56,490 bases of DNA from Bacteroidaceae bacterium (GCA_900770705.1 CAAGLF010000009.1:1-56490), one strand, 5' to 3'. Counted from the stretch's first letter, positions 34,273 through 43,387 are shown. The notes: generated by a model not told the origin, from the sequence alone. Numbers and translations: made by a program.

Positions 34273-34379
34273 ACATCCGGAAGCCGACCGACGTGCCCAT
34301 TGCCGCGCCCTGCCCTCATCCGCCAGAGAAAACAACAGCCCCACTTTACTACATACAACCCCCTAACAACAATACAACT

Positions 34380-34640
34380 ATGGCAAGCCGAAAACAACTC
34401 AAGAAATCAATCAAGTCTGCCTGTGGCGAACTGATGGCCGACTGCATTGCCCTGCAGCTCTGCAATGGAGCCACAATGGAGGCCTACGAACCCCTCAAGC
34501 AGCGTCTGGTGGAGATATACAAGGACTACGTGGCACGTGTGTCGCACCCCGAGCCGGGCAACAAACATTACTACCAGACCCTCATCGAGAGCTTCACGAA
34601 GGACATCAACGCCACGGCCGAAGCCATCATCAACGCTTGA
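34380..34640 (+). CDS. Conserved-looking small helical protein, function unknown
   Basis: An 86-aa soluble, probably all-helical protein (KKSIKSACGELMADCIALQL, then MEAYEPLKQRLVEIYKDYV). No domain is recognised. I used ATG 34380 because the 29 upstream codons are proline-rich intergenic sequence. It ends 10 bp before the acyltransferase ATG and starts 107 bp after the gamma subunit, so it belongs more likely with the acyltransferase and amidase-like genes that follow without gaps. Confidence 0.8.
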   Translation: MASRKQLKKSIKSACGELMADCIALQLCNGATMEAYEPLKQRLVEIYKDYVARVSHPEPGNKHYYQTLIESFTKDINATAEAIINA

Positions 34641-34650
34641 ACACCGAGCA

Positions 34651-35217
34651 ATGTACCAAGCCATTTGCCGAAAAATACTCTTCTCGTGGATGGGCTGGCA
34701 GGCGGATGTGACCATCCCCCACCGAGATAAATGCATCATCTGCGTAGCACCGCACACGTCCAACTGGGACTTCATCCTGGGAGAACTCTACTATGGAGCC
34801 ATCGGGCGGACAGCAGGTTTCCTGATGAAGAAGGAATGGTTCTTCTGGCCCTTGGGTATCTTCTTCCGTCGTATTGGCGGAATACCCGTGTACCGAAGCC
34901 GGAAGACCAGCCTCACCGACCAGATTGCCGAAAAAGCCAGGCACGCCGAGAAGATGGAACTGGCCATCACCCCCGAGGGAACCCGCTCGCTCGCCACCAC
35001 CTGGAAGCGCGGTTTCTACTTCATTGCACTTAAGGCCGGACTCCCCATTCAGCTCTACGCCATCGACTACGAACACAAGCGCATAGTCTGCCAGCGCGAA
35101 ATCATCCCTTCGGGCGACGTCGACGCCGATATGCGCAGCATTATGGACTACTACCGTCCCTACAAGGGAAAATATCCGGGAAAGTTCGCGGTCGAGGAAA
35201 TCGAACCTACCAAGTAA
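34651..35217 (+). CDS. 1-acyl-glycerol-3-phosphate acyltransferase-like (PlsC/LPLAT family)
   Basis: A 188-aa short acyltransferase. The family motifs are altered but present: APHTSNWDFILG for HX4D (His-Thr-Ser-Asn-Trp-Asp), GGIPVYRSRKT, and TPEGTRSLATTWKRGFYFIA for the EGTR phosphate-binding motif. The protein is close to the single-domain minimum and lacks clear membrane helices. Bacteroidales have several such small LPLAT proteins, some acting on lipids other than phosphatidate precursors, so the substrate is open. The next gene starts directly at the base after its stop codon. Confidence 0.87.
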   Translation: MYQAICRKILFSWMGWQADVTIPHRDKCIICVAPHTSNWDFILGELYYGAIGRTAGFLMKKEWFFWPLGIFFRRIGGIPVYRSRKTSLTDQIAEKARHAEKMELAITPEGTRSLATTWKRGFYFIALKAGLPIQLYAIDYEHKRIVCQREIIPSGDVDADMRSIMDYYRPYKGKYPGKFAVEEIEPTK

Positions 35218-38166
35218 ATGAAACACAGCTACCTGCTATTATCATTTCTCCTACTCACACTCCTACCTACACGTGCAGCCCAAAGGTTGCACGCTGTTGT
35301 ATATGCCCCGACCGACGAAAAAGAAGTCACAGAGTCCATCCGCCGCTACTTCAGGAGCTACACGACGCCGGGCTACAAACCCTACACCCCCAACGGAACC
35401 GACAGCATTCGCATTGAAGCGGCAGCCGAAAGTATACATATCTATGCCAACGAGTCGTTCTCCTCGCAACTGCTTTCACCCTCCGACATAGAGGAAATAT
35501 ACACAGAACTCCGCCGCTTGCTCCCCGCGCCTTATTCCCGCTATGAGCTGACCATCCACGCCTACAAGGGCGGCACTATCGAAGACCTTGTGCCAAACCT
35601 GTGGAGAGAGCACGACGCAGACAAGTCGCGTCTGTGGCAGAAAAACATCAGCCAAGGACAGCCCTGGGTCAAAAACCTGTCACGCCCCAGCGCAGCACCT
35701 CAGGGCCTGGAGGGAAGCCACCTGATGATTGCACCCAGCCACGGCCGGTATTTTAAGTTCGGAAAGTGGCAATGGCAGCGCCCCCGCCTCTTCTGTACCA
35801 CCGAAGACCTCTTTACGCAGTCGTTTGTCTTTCCCCTGCTCATCCCCATGCTCGAAAACGCCGGGGCCGTGGTATGTTCGCCCAGAGAACGAGATCCGCA
35901 AACCATCGAGCTGGTACTCGACAACGACAGAGCAACGGATATGGGGAGCTACGAAGAGCAAACAGAGGCTTCCACCCGGTGGAAGACGGTGACAGAGCCG
36001 GCAGGTTTTGCTCTGCCCGCCGGCAATCTCACCGACAGCCTGCAGCCCTTCCAGGCAGGGACGGCACGTTGCGTAGCCTCCACGCAAGGCAACAGAGCCA
36101 CGGCCCGTGCCGTATGGACACCACGCTTCCCGACTGCCGGACGCTACGCCGTATACGTCAGCTATGTCTCTCTGCCTCGCAGCACCGACGCGGCACACTA
36201 CACCGTGGTACACCGCGGTATTCATACCGACTTCCACGTCAATCAGCAGATAGGAGGCGGCACGTGGGTGTACCTCGGCACCTTCGACTTCGAAGCCGGT
36301 CAGAGCGGACGCAACTGCCTCCTGCTCGACAACACAGGCGAAAAGCAGACTGTCGTCTCGGCCGATGCCGTACGCTTTGGCGGCGGTATAGGGCGGACGG
36401 AAAGGGCAGAAGCCGGCACTTCCGGTCTACCCCGTGGGCTGGAGGGAGCCCGCTACCACGCACAATGGAGCGGTCTTCCCGACTCCCTGTACTGCACGGA
36501 GGACGGAACGAACGACTACAACGACGATATCCGTGCCCGATCCCACCTGCTCAACTACCTGAGTGGAGGTTCCCCCTATGTGCCCGACACCACAGGCCTG
36601 GGCGTTCCGTTTGAAGCCTCCGTAGCCCTTCACAGCGACGCAGGCGTTCGACGCGACCGCACGGTCTACGGCTCAATGGCCATCTGCACCACTCGCGACG
36701 CGGATGGCAGCGAATACTATCGGTCGGGGATGTCGCGCTACGCGGCTTCTGACCTTTCCCGTCTGCTTCTGAACGGCCTGTCGCGCGACCTCTCGGCCGC
36801 CACATCCGGCATCTGGACCCACCGCGAAGCCTGGAACCGCAACTATGGGGAGACACGAACCCCCTGCGTACCCGCTGCCATTGTGGAAATGCTCTCCCAC
36901 CAAAACTATCGTGATATGGTCTACGGCCACGACCCTCTGTTCAAATTCCATCTGGCACGCAGCGTCTATAAGTCCCTGCTTCGCTTCGTGTCCGGACAGC
37001 ACCAACGCAAGACTATCGTGGTACAACCCTTGCCTGTGGAACAGGTAAGCGTCCTCTTTACGGGGAAAAAGGGAGAAGTACGCCTATCGTGGAAAGCAAG
37101 GACCGACAGTCTCGAACCTACAGCCCGCCCCGACCGTTACATACTCTACACAAAGACAGACGACAACGACTTCGACAACGGCCAGGTGGTCCATTCCGAC
37201 TATGTATTGCTTACACTCGAGCCCGACAAGCGCTATGCCTTCCGCATTGCTGCAGCCAACAACGGCGGCTGCAGCCTACCCTCGGAAACGGTAGTGGCCC
37301 GATATGCTTCTGGCGAAGCGGCACGCATACTTATCGTCAACGCCTTCGACCGCCTCAGCGGCCCGGCACGGATAGAGACTGCCGACTCCCTGGGTTTCGA
37401 CCTCGAAGCTGACCTGGGCGTGCCCTATCTCTACACCAACGCCTTTGTAGGTTACCAGCAAAACTTTTCCCCCGAAGCGGCAGGACGCGAGGGAACAGAC
37501 GGCCTGGGCTACAGCGACGAGGAACTGATGGGAAAGGTCATCGCAGGCAACACCTTCGACTATTCCGACACCCACGGACGGGCCATTGCAGCCGCCGGAC
37601 CCTATTCTTACTGCACCGTCAGCCACAAGGCACTGGCACTCGTACGCCCACAGCGGGCCGTCTATGCTGCCACCGACTGGATAGCGGGACTGCAGCGCGA
37701 TGTCACCTACAACTCCCTGCCCTGCAAAACCTTCGACGAGGCCTCCCGCCGCTGGCTCGAACAATACGTAGAGAGCGGTGGAGCCCTGCTGGTAAGCGGA
37801 GCCTACCTGGGAACGGATATGCAGCAGCCCGACGAGCAGCACTTTCTGCACACCACGCTACACTGCCGCCTGCAGGGCCAGCACCTTAGCCACGCCAACG
37901 ACTCCCTGCGCGGTCTCAACCTCTCCCTGCCCCTCGTTCGCGCCTACAACAGCCGCCACTATGCTGCTCCCCGATGCGATGTGCTCGAGCCTGTCGGCCC
38001 CGCCGCCTTCACAGCCTTCCGCTATGCCGACGACCGCAGTGCCGGCATAGCCTGCAGCCAGGGCAGCAGGCACACAATCGTCTGCGGATTTCCCTGGGAA
38101 TGCCTCGAGGGCGAGGACATCCGCTGCCAATCGATGAAGGCACTGCTCCGCTTCCTCCTGCCCTAA
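35218..38166 (+). CDS. Large secreted amidase-like protein with golvesin-type and Fn3 domains
   Basis: A 982-aa exported protein (signal at about residues 1-20, SYLLLSFLLLTLLPTRAA). The first and second halves of an N-acetylmuramoyl-L-alanine amidase-like fold seem split. APSHGRYFKFG (~170) and MLENAGAVVCSPRERD (~210-226) make the start. SVALHSDAG (~468) and PCVPAAIVEML (~552) give the later His and catalytic-Glu positions. Between them (~255-390) lies a golvesin C-terminal-like beta-sandwich (TAGRYAVYVSYVSL). An Fn3 module (~607-694) and a ~270-residue C-terminal domain with an unknown fold follow. Such proteins are often labelled xanthan lyase. Hydrolase activity is inferred. Confidence 0.8.
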   Translation: MKHSYLLLSFLLLTLLPTRAAQRLHAVVYAPTDEKEVTESIRRYFRSYTTPGYKPYTPNGTDSIRIEAAAESIHIYANESFSSQLLSPSDIEEIYTELRRLLPAPYSRYELTIHAYKGGTIEDLVPNLWREHDADKSRLWQKNISQGQPWVKNLSRPSAAPQGLEGSHLMIAPSHGRYFKFGKWQWQRPRLFCTTEDLFTQSFVFPLLIPMLENAGAVVCSPRERDPQTIELVLDNDRATDMGSYEEQTEASTRWKTVTEPAGFALPAGNLTDSLQPFQAGTARCVASTQGNRATARAVWTPRFPTAGRYAVYVSYVSLPRSTDAAHYTVVHRGIHTDFHVNQQIGGGTWVYLGTFDFEAGQSGRNCLLLDNTGEKQTVVSADAVRFGGGIGRTERAEAGTSGLPRGLEGARYHAQWSGLPDSLYCTEDGTNDYNDDIRARSHLLNYLSGGSPYVPDTTGLGVPFEASVALHSDAGVRRDRTVYGSMAICTTRDADGSEYYRSGMSRYAASDLSRLLLNGLSRDLSAATSGIWTHREAWNRNYGETRTPCVPAAIVEMLSHQNYRDMVYGHDPLFKFHLARSVYKSLLRFVSGQHQRKTIVVQPLPVEQVSVLFTGKKGEVRLSWKARTDSLEPTARPDRYILYTKTDDNDFDNGQVVHSDYVLLTLEPDKRYAFRIAAANNGGCSLPSETVVARYASGEAARILIVNAFDRLSGPARIETADSLGFDLEADLGVPYLYTNAFVGYQQNFSPEAAGREGTDGLGYSDEELMGKVIAGNTFDYSDTHGRAIAAAGPYSYCTVSHKALALVRPQRAVYAATDWIAGLQRDVTYNSLPCKTFDEASRRWLEQYVESGGALLVSGAYLGTDMQQPDEQHFLHTTLHCRLQGQHLSHANDSLRGLNLSLPLVRAYNSRHYAAPRCDVLEPVGPAAFTAFRYADDRSAGIACSQGSRHTIVCGFPWECLEGEDIRCQSMKALLRFLLP

Positions 38167-38178
38167 GCCTCTACCTCC

Positions 38179-38811
38179 TTACACGTCCAAGGGCGCGCTC
38201 TGCATATATACCCATCGAAATATAGAATACAAGACATCTGTATCCATACGGCAATGAATCGGCAGAATGCTGGTTGCCATCCGCAAGTTGCTCCTGAGAA
38301 GCAGTCCCTGGAACGGATATTCTCTTTCGGCTACAGGTCCGACAATCCGCAGCGCCAGCTGTTGGCAGGCTATGCGGCCTACGCGCTGTCGGGCACTATA
38401 CGCAGCCACTTCCTGACGGGAACGTCCGCCGACAGAGAGCTTGCCCAGCACGGGGAAGTTGATAGTGCCCTGCTCGTCCACGGTATACGCCAAAGGCTGA
38501 CTACCGCTATAGGTACCGCCGGCCAGTGTCTTCGGCGCAACAGCGGCCCCCAAGATATGCGACGAGGCCGTAGACGTTGAAAGACAGAACTGCTGCGACA
38601 GCATTGGGTTGGAGCTGCTGACCACAATGTTTATCTTGTCACCCGTACGCAGACGAAACTGCTGCTCGGGCTGCACGACCATCCCATTGAGCACATCGGC
38701 GTCCTGGAAATACGTAATGTTGCCCGGAGTAGAACAGCTGGCCATACACATCATTATACACAGCAGGGCCGTACAAATGACGGCCTTGCAGACTGGTTTC
38801 ATACAATACAT
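38179..38811 (-). pseudogene. Truncated polysaccharide export (Wza-like) lipoprotein
   Basis: The first ~145 residues are a classic Bacteroidales outer-membrane polysaccharide export protein: a lipoprotein signal (CTALLCIMMCMASCS), GNITYFQDADVLNGMVV, FRLRTGDKINIVVSSSNPML and AYTVDEQGTINFPVLGKL. After RSRQEVAAY the homology stops and about 70 unrelated residues follow to the stop. The SLBB domains and C-terminus are missing and are not found in other frames nearby. The breakpoint is near 38395-38420. It starts 25 bp after the end of the upxY remnant. This is the cut end of a capsule locus. Confidence 0.85.
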
Positions 38812-38835
38812 CTTGAAGGTTCTATTAAGAAAAAA

Positions 38836-39467
38836 TCAATTCCTGAGAACTTCCACAAATCCATCTGTGATTTCCACGCCAACGGCCAACAGTCCCTCCA
38901 GCTCCACTATCAGACGCTTCACCTTCGATCCCCGCTTACACATCAGACGCCCCTCCAATCCGTCAAGACACCCTCCGACTATGCGGATTTTTCGCCCACA
39001 CACGGAATGGTAATTTCCTCAAGACTAAACAGTTGACATGAAGAAGAAATCTTAACGGCCCGCATAAACCGATTCATATCCCCATTAGGGACCACCATCG
39101 GCACACCCTGTCCCCCACCCCTTGCGAAGCAGTATTGCAACTTGGGTATAGCGGCCACAAGCGGGTCGATAACCTGCCGACAACCATAGACAAAGAGCAG
39201 ATCGGGCACAAAAGGAACCTCTTCGAGCACAGACCTACCGCCCGAACGTACCCGCCGTCGTCTCATCGGCGTAAAAACGCGGATTTCCGGTTCCTGCAGC
39301 TCCTGCAACGCGTGGTACGCCGGTTTTTTTGCATTCGCCCGCTTCAGATCACGGAGCACATACCACTTCCGATCCGTAGCGGAACACCGACCCATATCCG
39401 ATATTTCGTCACCGACACACGCTTCCCCTCTCTCCACGCTATGGGAAAAATCGCTCAATACAGACAA
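38836..39467 (-). pseudogene. UpxY-family transcription antiterminator, frameshifted
   Basis: The N-terminal part is a NusG-like UpxY domain: KWYVLRDLKRANAKKPAYHA, then VFTPMRRRRV, EEVPFVPDLLFVYG and RGGGQGVPMVVPN. It reads to SLEEIT and then runs out at IPCVGEKSA. In another frame the missing KOW part continues as SVCGRKIRIVGGCLDGLEGR, then KRLIVELEGLLAVGVEITDG, to a stop at 38836. A one-base deletion near 39008-39013 restores the join at the position expected from family layout. UpxY proteins open capsule operons, and the next gene (wza-like) fits this. Both being broken indicates decay, unless the indel is a sequencing error. Confidence 0.85.
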
Positions 39468-39744
39468 CGTTTTTTAATCCAGCCTACACACTGTTAATTG
39501 CTAGTACACAAGAGTTCAATCAGTTCGCTTAAAAAGTTTCGTCAGCTCCTTGCTTTTTCTTATCCTAACCATTCCGAATCACACATATATACGTAAAACG
39601 CATTAGGCACGCACAGCAAAAGAAACAAAGCTGGCCTTCGATGGCTGAAAAAGTACAAAAAATGAATCCATTTATGTAACTCTTGTACGTTGTTTTTACC
39701 ATTTGACTTTTTAAAAAACACTTCTACCATTTTTGACAAGAGTA

Positions 39745-39833
39745 AGATTTTTTTCGAGGCCAGAAATTATTTTTTCTAGGCCAGAAATTATTCTTTTCGG
39801 GCCTAGAAAAACTTCCTAAGGGCCCCGAAAAAA
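39745..39833. repeat. Hairpin-family element in an AT-rich gap before proS
   Basis: There are two direct copies of GGCCAGAAATTATT about 26 bp apart. CTAGGCC then pairs with GGGCCTAG in the later part (T-run, CTAGGCC, 17 nt, GGCCTAG, A-run). The last part has GGGCCCCGAAAAAA. The words resemble the AAGGCCCGAAAA module of the other elements. The whole gap 39468-39895 is clearly AT-richer than its surroundings and holds no gene I can support. Confidence 0.6.
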
Positions 39834-39895
39834 CTCGGACAGACACCCCAGAAGGCAAAAAAAGAGAGCAGGGAAGGCGGGATTACGATGTAGAT

Positions 39896-39926
39896 TTGGA
39901 TATCTCCGATTTTTCAACTAATTTTG
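39896..39926 (+). promoter_or_regulatory. Promoter of proS
   Basis: TTTG (39896-39899), a 19-bp spacer and TAATTTTG (39919-39926) match the Bacteroidota consensus exactly. The -7 box overlaps a TTG at 39924 that would start a longer frame, so that start cannot be used. Confidence 0.85.
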
Positions 39927-39959
39927 CGCCTTGACAACTTAAAAACAATAGCGAAAGCA

Positions 39960-41441
39960 ATGGCTAAAGAACTTGCATTCCTCACGAAAAGGAGTGAGGA
40001 CTACTCTAAATGGTACAACGAACTGGTGGTGAAGGCCGACCTGGCTGAGCAGGCCGACGTAAGAGGCTGTATGGTCATCAAGCCTTACGGATACGCTATA
40101 TGGGAGAGCATTCAGCATGAGCTCGACAGACGATTCAAGCAGACAGGCGTGCAGAATGTGTACTTCCCTATGCTCATCCCGAAGAGTTTCCTCTCGCGCG
40201 AAGCCGAACACGTGGAGGGATTTGCCAAGGAATGCGCCGTCGTGACGCACTACCGCCTCAAGGCCAACCCTGAAGGAGACGGCGTGGTGGTCGACCCTGC
40301 CGCCAAGCTGGAGGAAGAGCTGATTATCCGCCCCACCTCTGAAACGACGATATGGAATACGTATAAGAACTGGATTCACTCCTGGCGCGACCTCCCTTTA
40401 GTGTGCAACCAATGGTGCAACGTGATGCGCTGGGAGATGAGAACACGCCTCTTCCTGCGTACAAGCGAATTTCTCTGGCAGGAGGGACACACCGCACACG
40501 CCACGCGTGAAGAGGCCGAGGAGCGGGCCAAGCAAATGCTGGACGTTTACGCCGACTTTGCACGCGAATTTATGGCCATACCCGTAGTCAGAGGTGTGAA
40601 GAGCGCTACCGAACGCTTCGCCGGAGCACTCGACACCTACACCATCGAGGCGATGATGCAGGACGGAAAGGCACTACAAAGCGGTACAAGCCACTTCCTC
40701 GGACAGAACTTCGGCCGGGCATTCAATGTGCAGTTTGTCAATAAGGAGAACCAGCTGGAATATGCCTGGGCCACATCGTGGGGCGTAAGTACACGCCTGA
40801 TGGGTGCGCTCATCATGACGCACTCCGACGACAACGGCCTCGTACTTCCCCCGCATTTGGCTCCTATACAGGTGGTCATCGTCCCCATTTACAAGGGAGA
40901 CCAGCTCGAGGCTTTCAACGAGAAGCTCGGAGCACTGGCCGGACGCCTCGAGAAGATGGGTATCCGTGTGAAGTACGACAATGCCGACAACAAGCGTCCG
41001 GGCTTCAAGTTTGCCGACTACGAACTCAAGGGTGTACCCGTGCGGCTCGTAGTGGGCGCACGCGACCTTGAGCAGAACACGGTGGAGGTAATGCGGCGCG
41101 ACACCCTGGAAAAGGAAACGCGCTCCTTCGAAGGCATAGAGGAATACGTACAACAGCTGCTTGAGGAAATCCAGCAGAATATCTATGCAAAAGCCAAGGA
41201 GCGGCTCGACAGCCACATATATCCCTGCGACAACTACGAGGAGTTCAAACAGAAGGTAAAGGCCGGAGGCTTCTTCCTCTGCCCCTGGGACGGAACGGAA
41301 GAGACCGAAGCACAAATCAAGGCCGACACGCAGGCCACCATCCGCTGCGTGCCTTTCGGCGTAGATCAGTCGGAGCCTGGCGTAGATATGGTGAGTGGAA
41401 AGCCTGCCATCTGCCGCGTCATCGTGGCCCGCTCATATTAA
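39960..41441 (+). CDS. proS: Proline--tRNA ligase (archaeal/eukaryote-type)
   Basis: A 493-aa class II synthetase of the short ProRS type that lacks the bacterial editing insert. It has a zinc-like C-terminal domain. Motifs include RPTSETTIWNTYKNWI (motif 2 region), FLRTSEFLWQEGHTAHAT and GVSTRLMGALIMTHSDDNGLVLPP (motif 3). It charges tRNA-Pro in the cytosol. The start MAKELAFLTKRSEDYSKWY was set from the promoter position. A strong terminator lies 24 bp after the stop. Confidence 0.96.
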   Translation: MAKELAFLTKRSEDYSKWYNELVVKADLAEQADVRGCMVIKPYGYAIWESIQHELDRRFKQTGVQNVYFPMLIPKSFLSREAEHVEGFAKECAVVTHYRLKANPEGDGVVVDPAAKLEEELIIRPTSETTIWNTYKNWIHSWRDLPLVCNQWCNVMRWEMRTRLFLRTSEFLWQEGHTAHATREEAEERAKQMLDVYADFAREFMAIPVVRGVKSATERFAGALDTYTIEAMMQDGKALQSGTSHFLGQNFGRAFNVQFVNKENQLEYAWATSWGVSTRLMGALIMTHSDDNGLVLPPHLAPIQVVIVPIYKGDQLEAFNEKLGALAGRLEKMGIRVKYDNADNKRPGFKFADYELKGVPVRLVVGARDLEQNTVEVMRRDTLEKETRSFEGIEEYVQQLLEEIQQNIYAKAKERLDSHIYPCDNYEEFKQKVKAGGFFLCPWDGTEETEAQIKADTQATIRCVPFGVDQSEPGVDMVSGKPAICRVIVARSY

Positions 41442-41464
41442 TATAAATAATTGAGAACAAGAAT

Positions 41465-41512
41465 CGCCGGGTGCAAGCGTTGGTTGAAGCGCTTATACCC
41501 GGCGTTTTTTTT
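41465..41512 (+). terminator. Rho-independent terminator of proS
   Basis: CGCCGGGT (41465-41472) pairs with ACCCGGCG (41497-41504), with an inner AAGCG/CGCTT stem, and is followed by eight T. The DUF6359-like gene on the other strand ends at 41558, so the structure may serve it too. Confidence 0.9.
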
Positions 41513-41557
41513 CGTATCCTTCATCTCCTCTGTTTCACAATGTCCGGTGCGAAGGAG

Positions 41558-42253
41558 TCACCGTCCCTCTCCCCCGACAGGCACATCGGGGTTGACGTCC
41601 GGCGTATGCCCGTCATCTTCCACCGGTGGCACCTCCGGCTCCTCGGGGCTGTCGGGCTGCTCTTCATCGGGAGAGGATGGCACTTCGGGCATATCCGGAT
41701 TATCCTCCCCGTCAGACGGCTCTTCCTCCTCCTCGGGAGGCGTCACTATCGGCTCTTCGTCGGCCCAGTCATAGGAGAAATTTCCCTTAATGCCATTCAC
41801 CTTGAAGTAGGTCTGCAGCTCCCCGTAAATCAGAATAGCCTGCCCGAGCAATTCAGGATGGTCGTAGAGATTCAATGCCTCGCGATTGTTTTCACCCGTG
41901 GTGGTCAACTGCACCGGCAGGCAGCGGCGGTAGTCCGTCTCATAGGGTGTATCTGCCAGTAACATATTAGTATTGGGTTTTTCATCGGCCACAGCAAACA
42001 CTGCCGTCTTCTCATTGAAGGCTGTGCCATCCACATATCCTACTATATATCCCCGCACCAGCACCTCCCAGCCGCCGTCGGCCACCAAAGCCTCGGCCAC
42101 GCTCAGCGCTTCCCCCTCGTCCGACGGCAACTGGGGCTGCGTCGGCTCCGAACCAGGATTGTCGGACGTATTATCATCGGGAAGCTCTATCTTCTGACAG
42201 GAAAAGAGGGAAGACAGAAGCAATAAAAGCCATATTACGGGAGTTCTCATCAT
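41558..42253 (-). CDS. DUF6359-like lipoprotein with acidic Pro/Glu-rich tail
   Basis: A 231-aa exported lipoprotein: hydrophobic signal with a lipobox at LLSSLFSC. Residues about 50-165 form an OB-like DUF6359 domain (LSVAEALVADGGWEVLVRGY, then LLGQAILIYGELQTYFKVNG). The last ~65 residues are extremely Pro/Glu/Asp-rich (PPEEEEEPSDGEDNPDMPEV) and probably disordered. The start overlaps the miaA stop by 4 bp (ATGA type), so it is translationally coupled to miaA. No function is known to me. Confidence 0.82.
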   Translation of the reverse strand: MMRTPVIWLLLLLSSLFSCQKIELPDDNTSDNPGSEPTQPQLPSDEGEALSVAEALVADGGWEVLVRGYIVGYVDGTAFNEKTAVFAVADEKPNTNMLLADTPYETDYRRCLPVQLTTTGENNREALNLYDHPELLGQAILIYGELQTYFKVNGIKGNFSYDWADEEPIVTPPEEEEEPSDGEDNPDMPEVPSSPDEEQPDSPEEPEVPPVEDDGHTPDVNPDVPVGGEGR

Positions 42254-43200
42254 CGCGCAGTCGTTTCTTCATTTTCTTCCTCGGCACGCCGGATCAGCTC
42301 CATAGCCTGCTGCACTTTCTGCTCCATCGGTAACATTGCGTCCAGCCAATGTATGCGGAGTCCGCGACGCTCCATTCCGCGAAACCACGTCATCTGCCGC
42401 TTGGCAAACTGATGGATGGCAATTTCCAGTTGCCGGAACATCTCTTCATAGCTCATCCGGCCCGTCACATAGAGGGTCAGATACTTATACTCCAGGCCAT
42501 AATACTCGAGATCGGCTGGTGCAAGGCCCTCGTCGAGCAAACGGCGAATCTCATCGAGCATACCATCCTCGAGACGCTGGCGAAGACGCCGGCTAATGCG
42601 TTCACGCCTTACCTCGCGGGGCAGCAGCATACCGATATTGAGACTGCGTAGCTTCGGAAACGGCCTCTCATCCAGCGGACAGCGTTTATAATAGTCCGAT
42701 ATCTCAATGGCACGGATGGCTCGCTGCGCCGTGTCAACATCCGTCGTATTGTGCAGCGATTTGTAGGATTTCAGAATCTCCGTCAAATCCGAAAGGCTCT
42801 TGTCCGCCAGCGCCGCACGCAACGCTGGGTTCTGCGGCACTGGACTCAGGCGGTATCCGCGCACGATACTCTCCAAGTAGAGGCCGGTTCCCCCACAAAG
42901 AATCGCCTCATGGCCCCGCTCCCTTATCCGCGAATAACTCTCCAGAAAGTCCTGCTGAAACTCAAAAACATTATACTTACTGCCGGGCTCCCGGATATCT
43001 ATCAAGTGGTAAGGCACAGCCTGCCCACCGACGCAATAGTCAGCCAAGTCCTTTCCGGTACCGAGGTCCATCCTCCTGTAAACCTGCCGGCTGTCGGCAC
43101 TCAATATCTCAGCACCCCGCCGCAAGGCCAGATGGGCGGCAAAGGCTGTCTTACCCGAAGCCGTGGGGCCCAGAATAGTCAGTAAATCGTAGTGCTGCAT
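42250..43200 (-). CDS. miaA: tRNA dimethylallyltransferase
   Basis: A 316-aa enzyme that adds dimethylallyl to A37 of tRNAs reading UNN codons. Walker A is ILGPTASGKTAFAAHLA, followed by the typical LSADSRQVYRRMDLGTGK, ILCGGTGLYLESIVRG, and the C-terminal YLTLYVTGRMSYEEMF region with FAKRQMTWFRG (RQxTWFR signature). It is soluble. The gene is followed by the overlapping DUF6359-like lipoprotein. Confidence 0.96.
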   Translation of the reverse strand: MQHYDLLTILGPTASGKTAFAAHLALRRGAEILSADSRQVYRRMDLGTGKDLADYCVGGQAVPYHLIDIREPGSKYNVFEFQQDFLESYSRIRERGHEAILCGGTGLYLESIVRGYRLSPVPQNPALRAALADKSLSDLTEILKSYKSLHNTTDVDTAQRAIRAIEISDYYKRCPLDERPFPKLRSLNIGMLLPREVRRERISRRLRQRLEDGMLDEIRRLLDEGLAPADLEYYGLEYKYLTLYVTGRMSYEEMFRQLEIAIHQFAKRQMTWFRGMERRGLRIHWLDAMLPMEQKVQQAMELIRRAEEENEETTAR

Positions 43201-43327
43201 ACGTGCTACACGTGTTAATCTTCACAAAGATAAGACTTGTACGACAACGCGCCAAGGAATTTCCCGTTTTTTCGTCGGGAAAGCGCCTTTCTTTCGCAAA
43301 AAACTCCCAATTTGCCGGAATAAAAAG

Positions 43328-43361
43328 AAGTCCGCGGAAGAAAGGATTCTGCCGCGGACTT
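43328..43361 (-). terminator. gapA terminator
   Basis: AAGTCCGCGG (43328-43337) and CCGCGGACTT (43352-43361) form a perfect 10-bp stem. On the - strand it is followed by CTTTTTATT. It lies 27 bp after the gapA stop. Confidence 0.83.
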
Positions 43362-43387
43362 TTACGTATTAGAGTTGAATCGGAAGA

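Noticed and set aside
38254..38580. Small + strand gene of 108 codons antisense to the wza remnant
   Set aside because: No domain is recognised, no promoter is seen and it lies fully inside the remnant on the other strand; it could only be a by-product of the rearranged sequence.
39005..39020. Programmed ribosomal frameshift in upxY
   Set aside because: No slippery heptamer in the correct phase is present, and the neighbouring export gene is also broken, so decay or a sequencing error is more likely.
39468..39895. Invertible promoter upstream of upxY
   Set aside because: Only short (6-bp) inverted matches (GTACAA/TTGTAC at 39653 and 39683) were found; these are too short to support a recombinase site.
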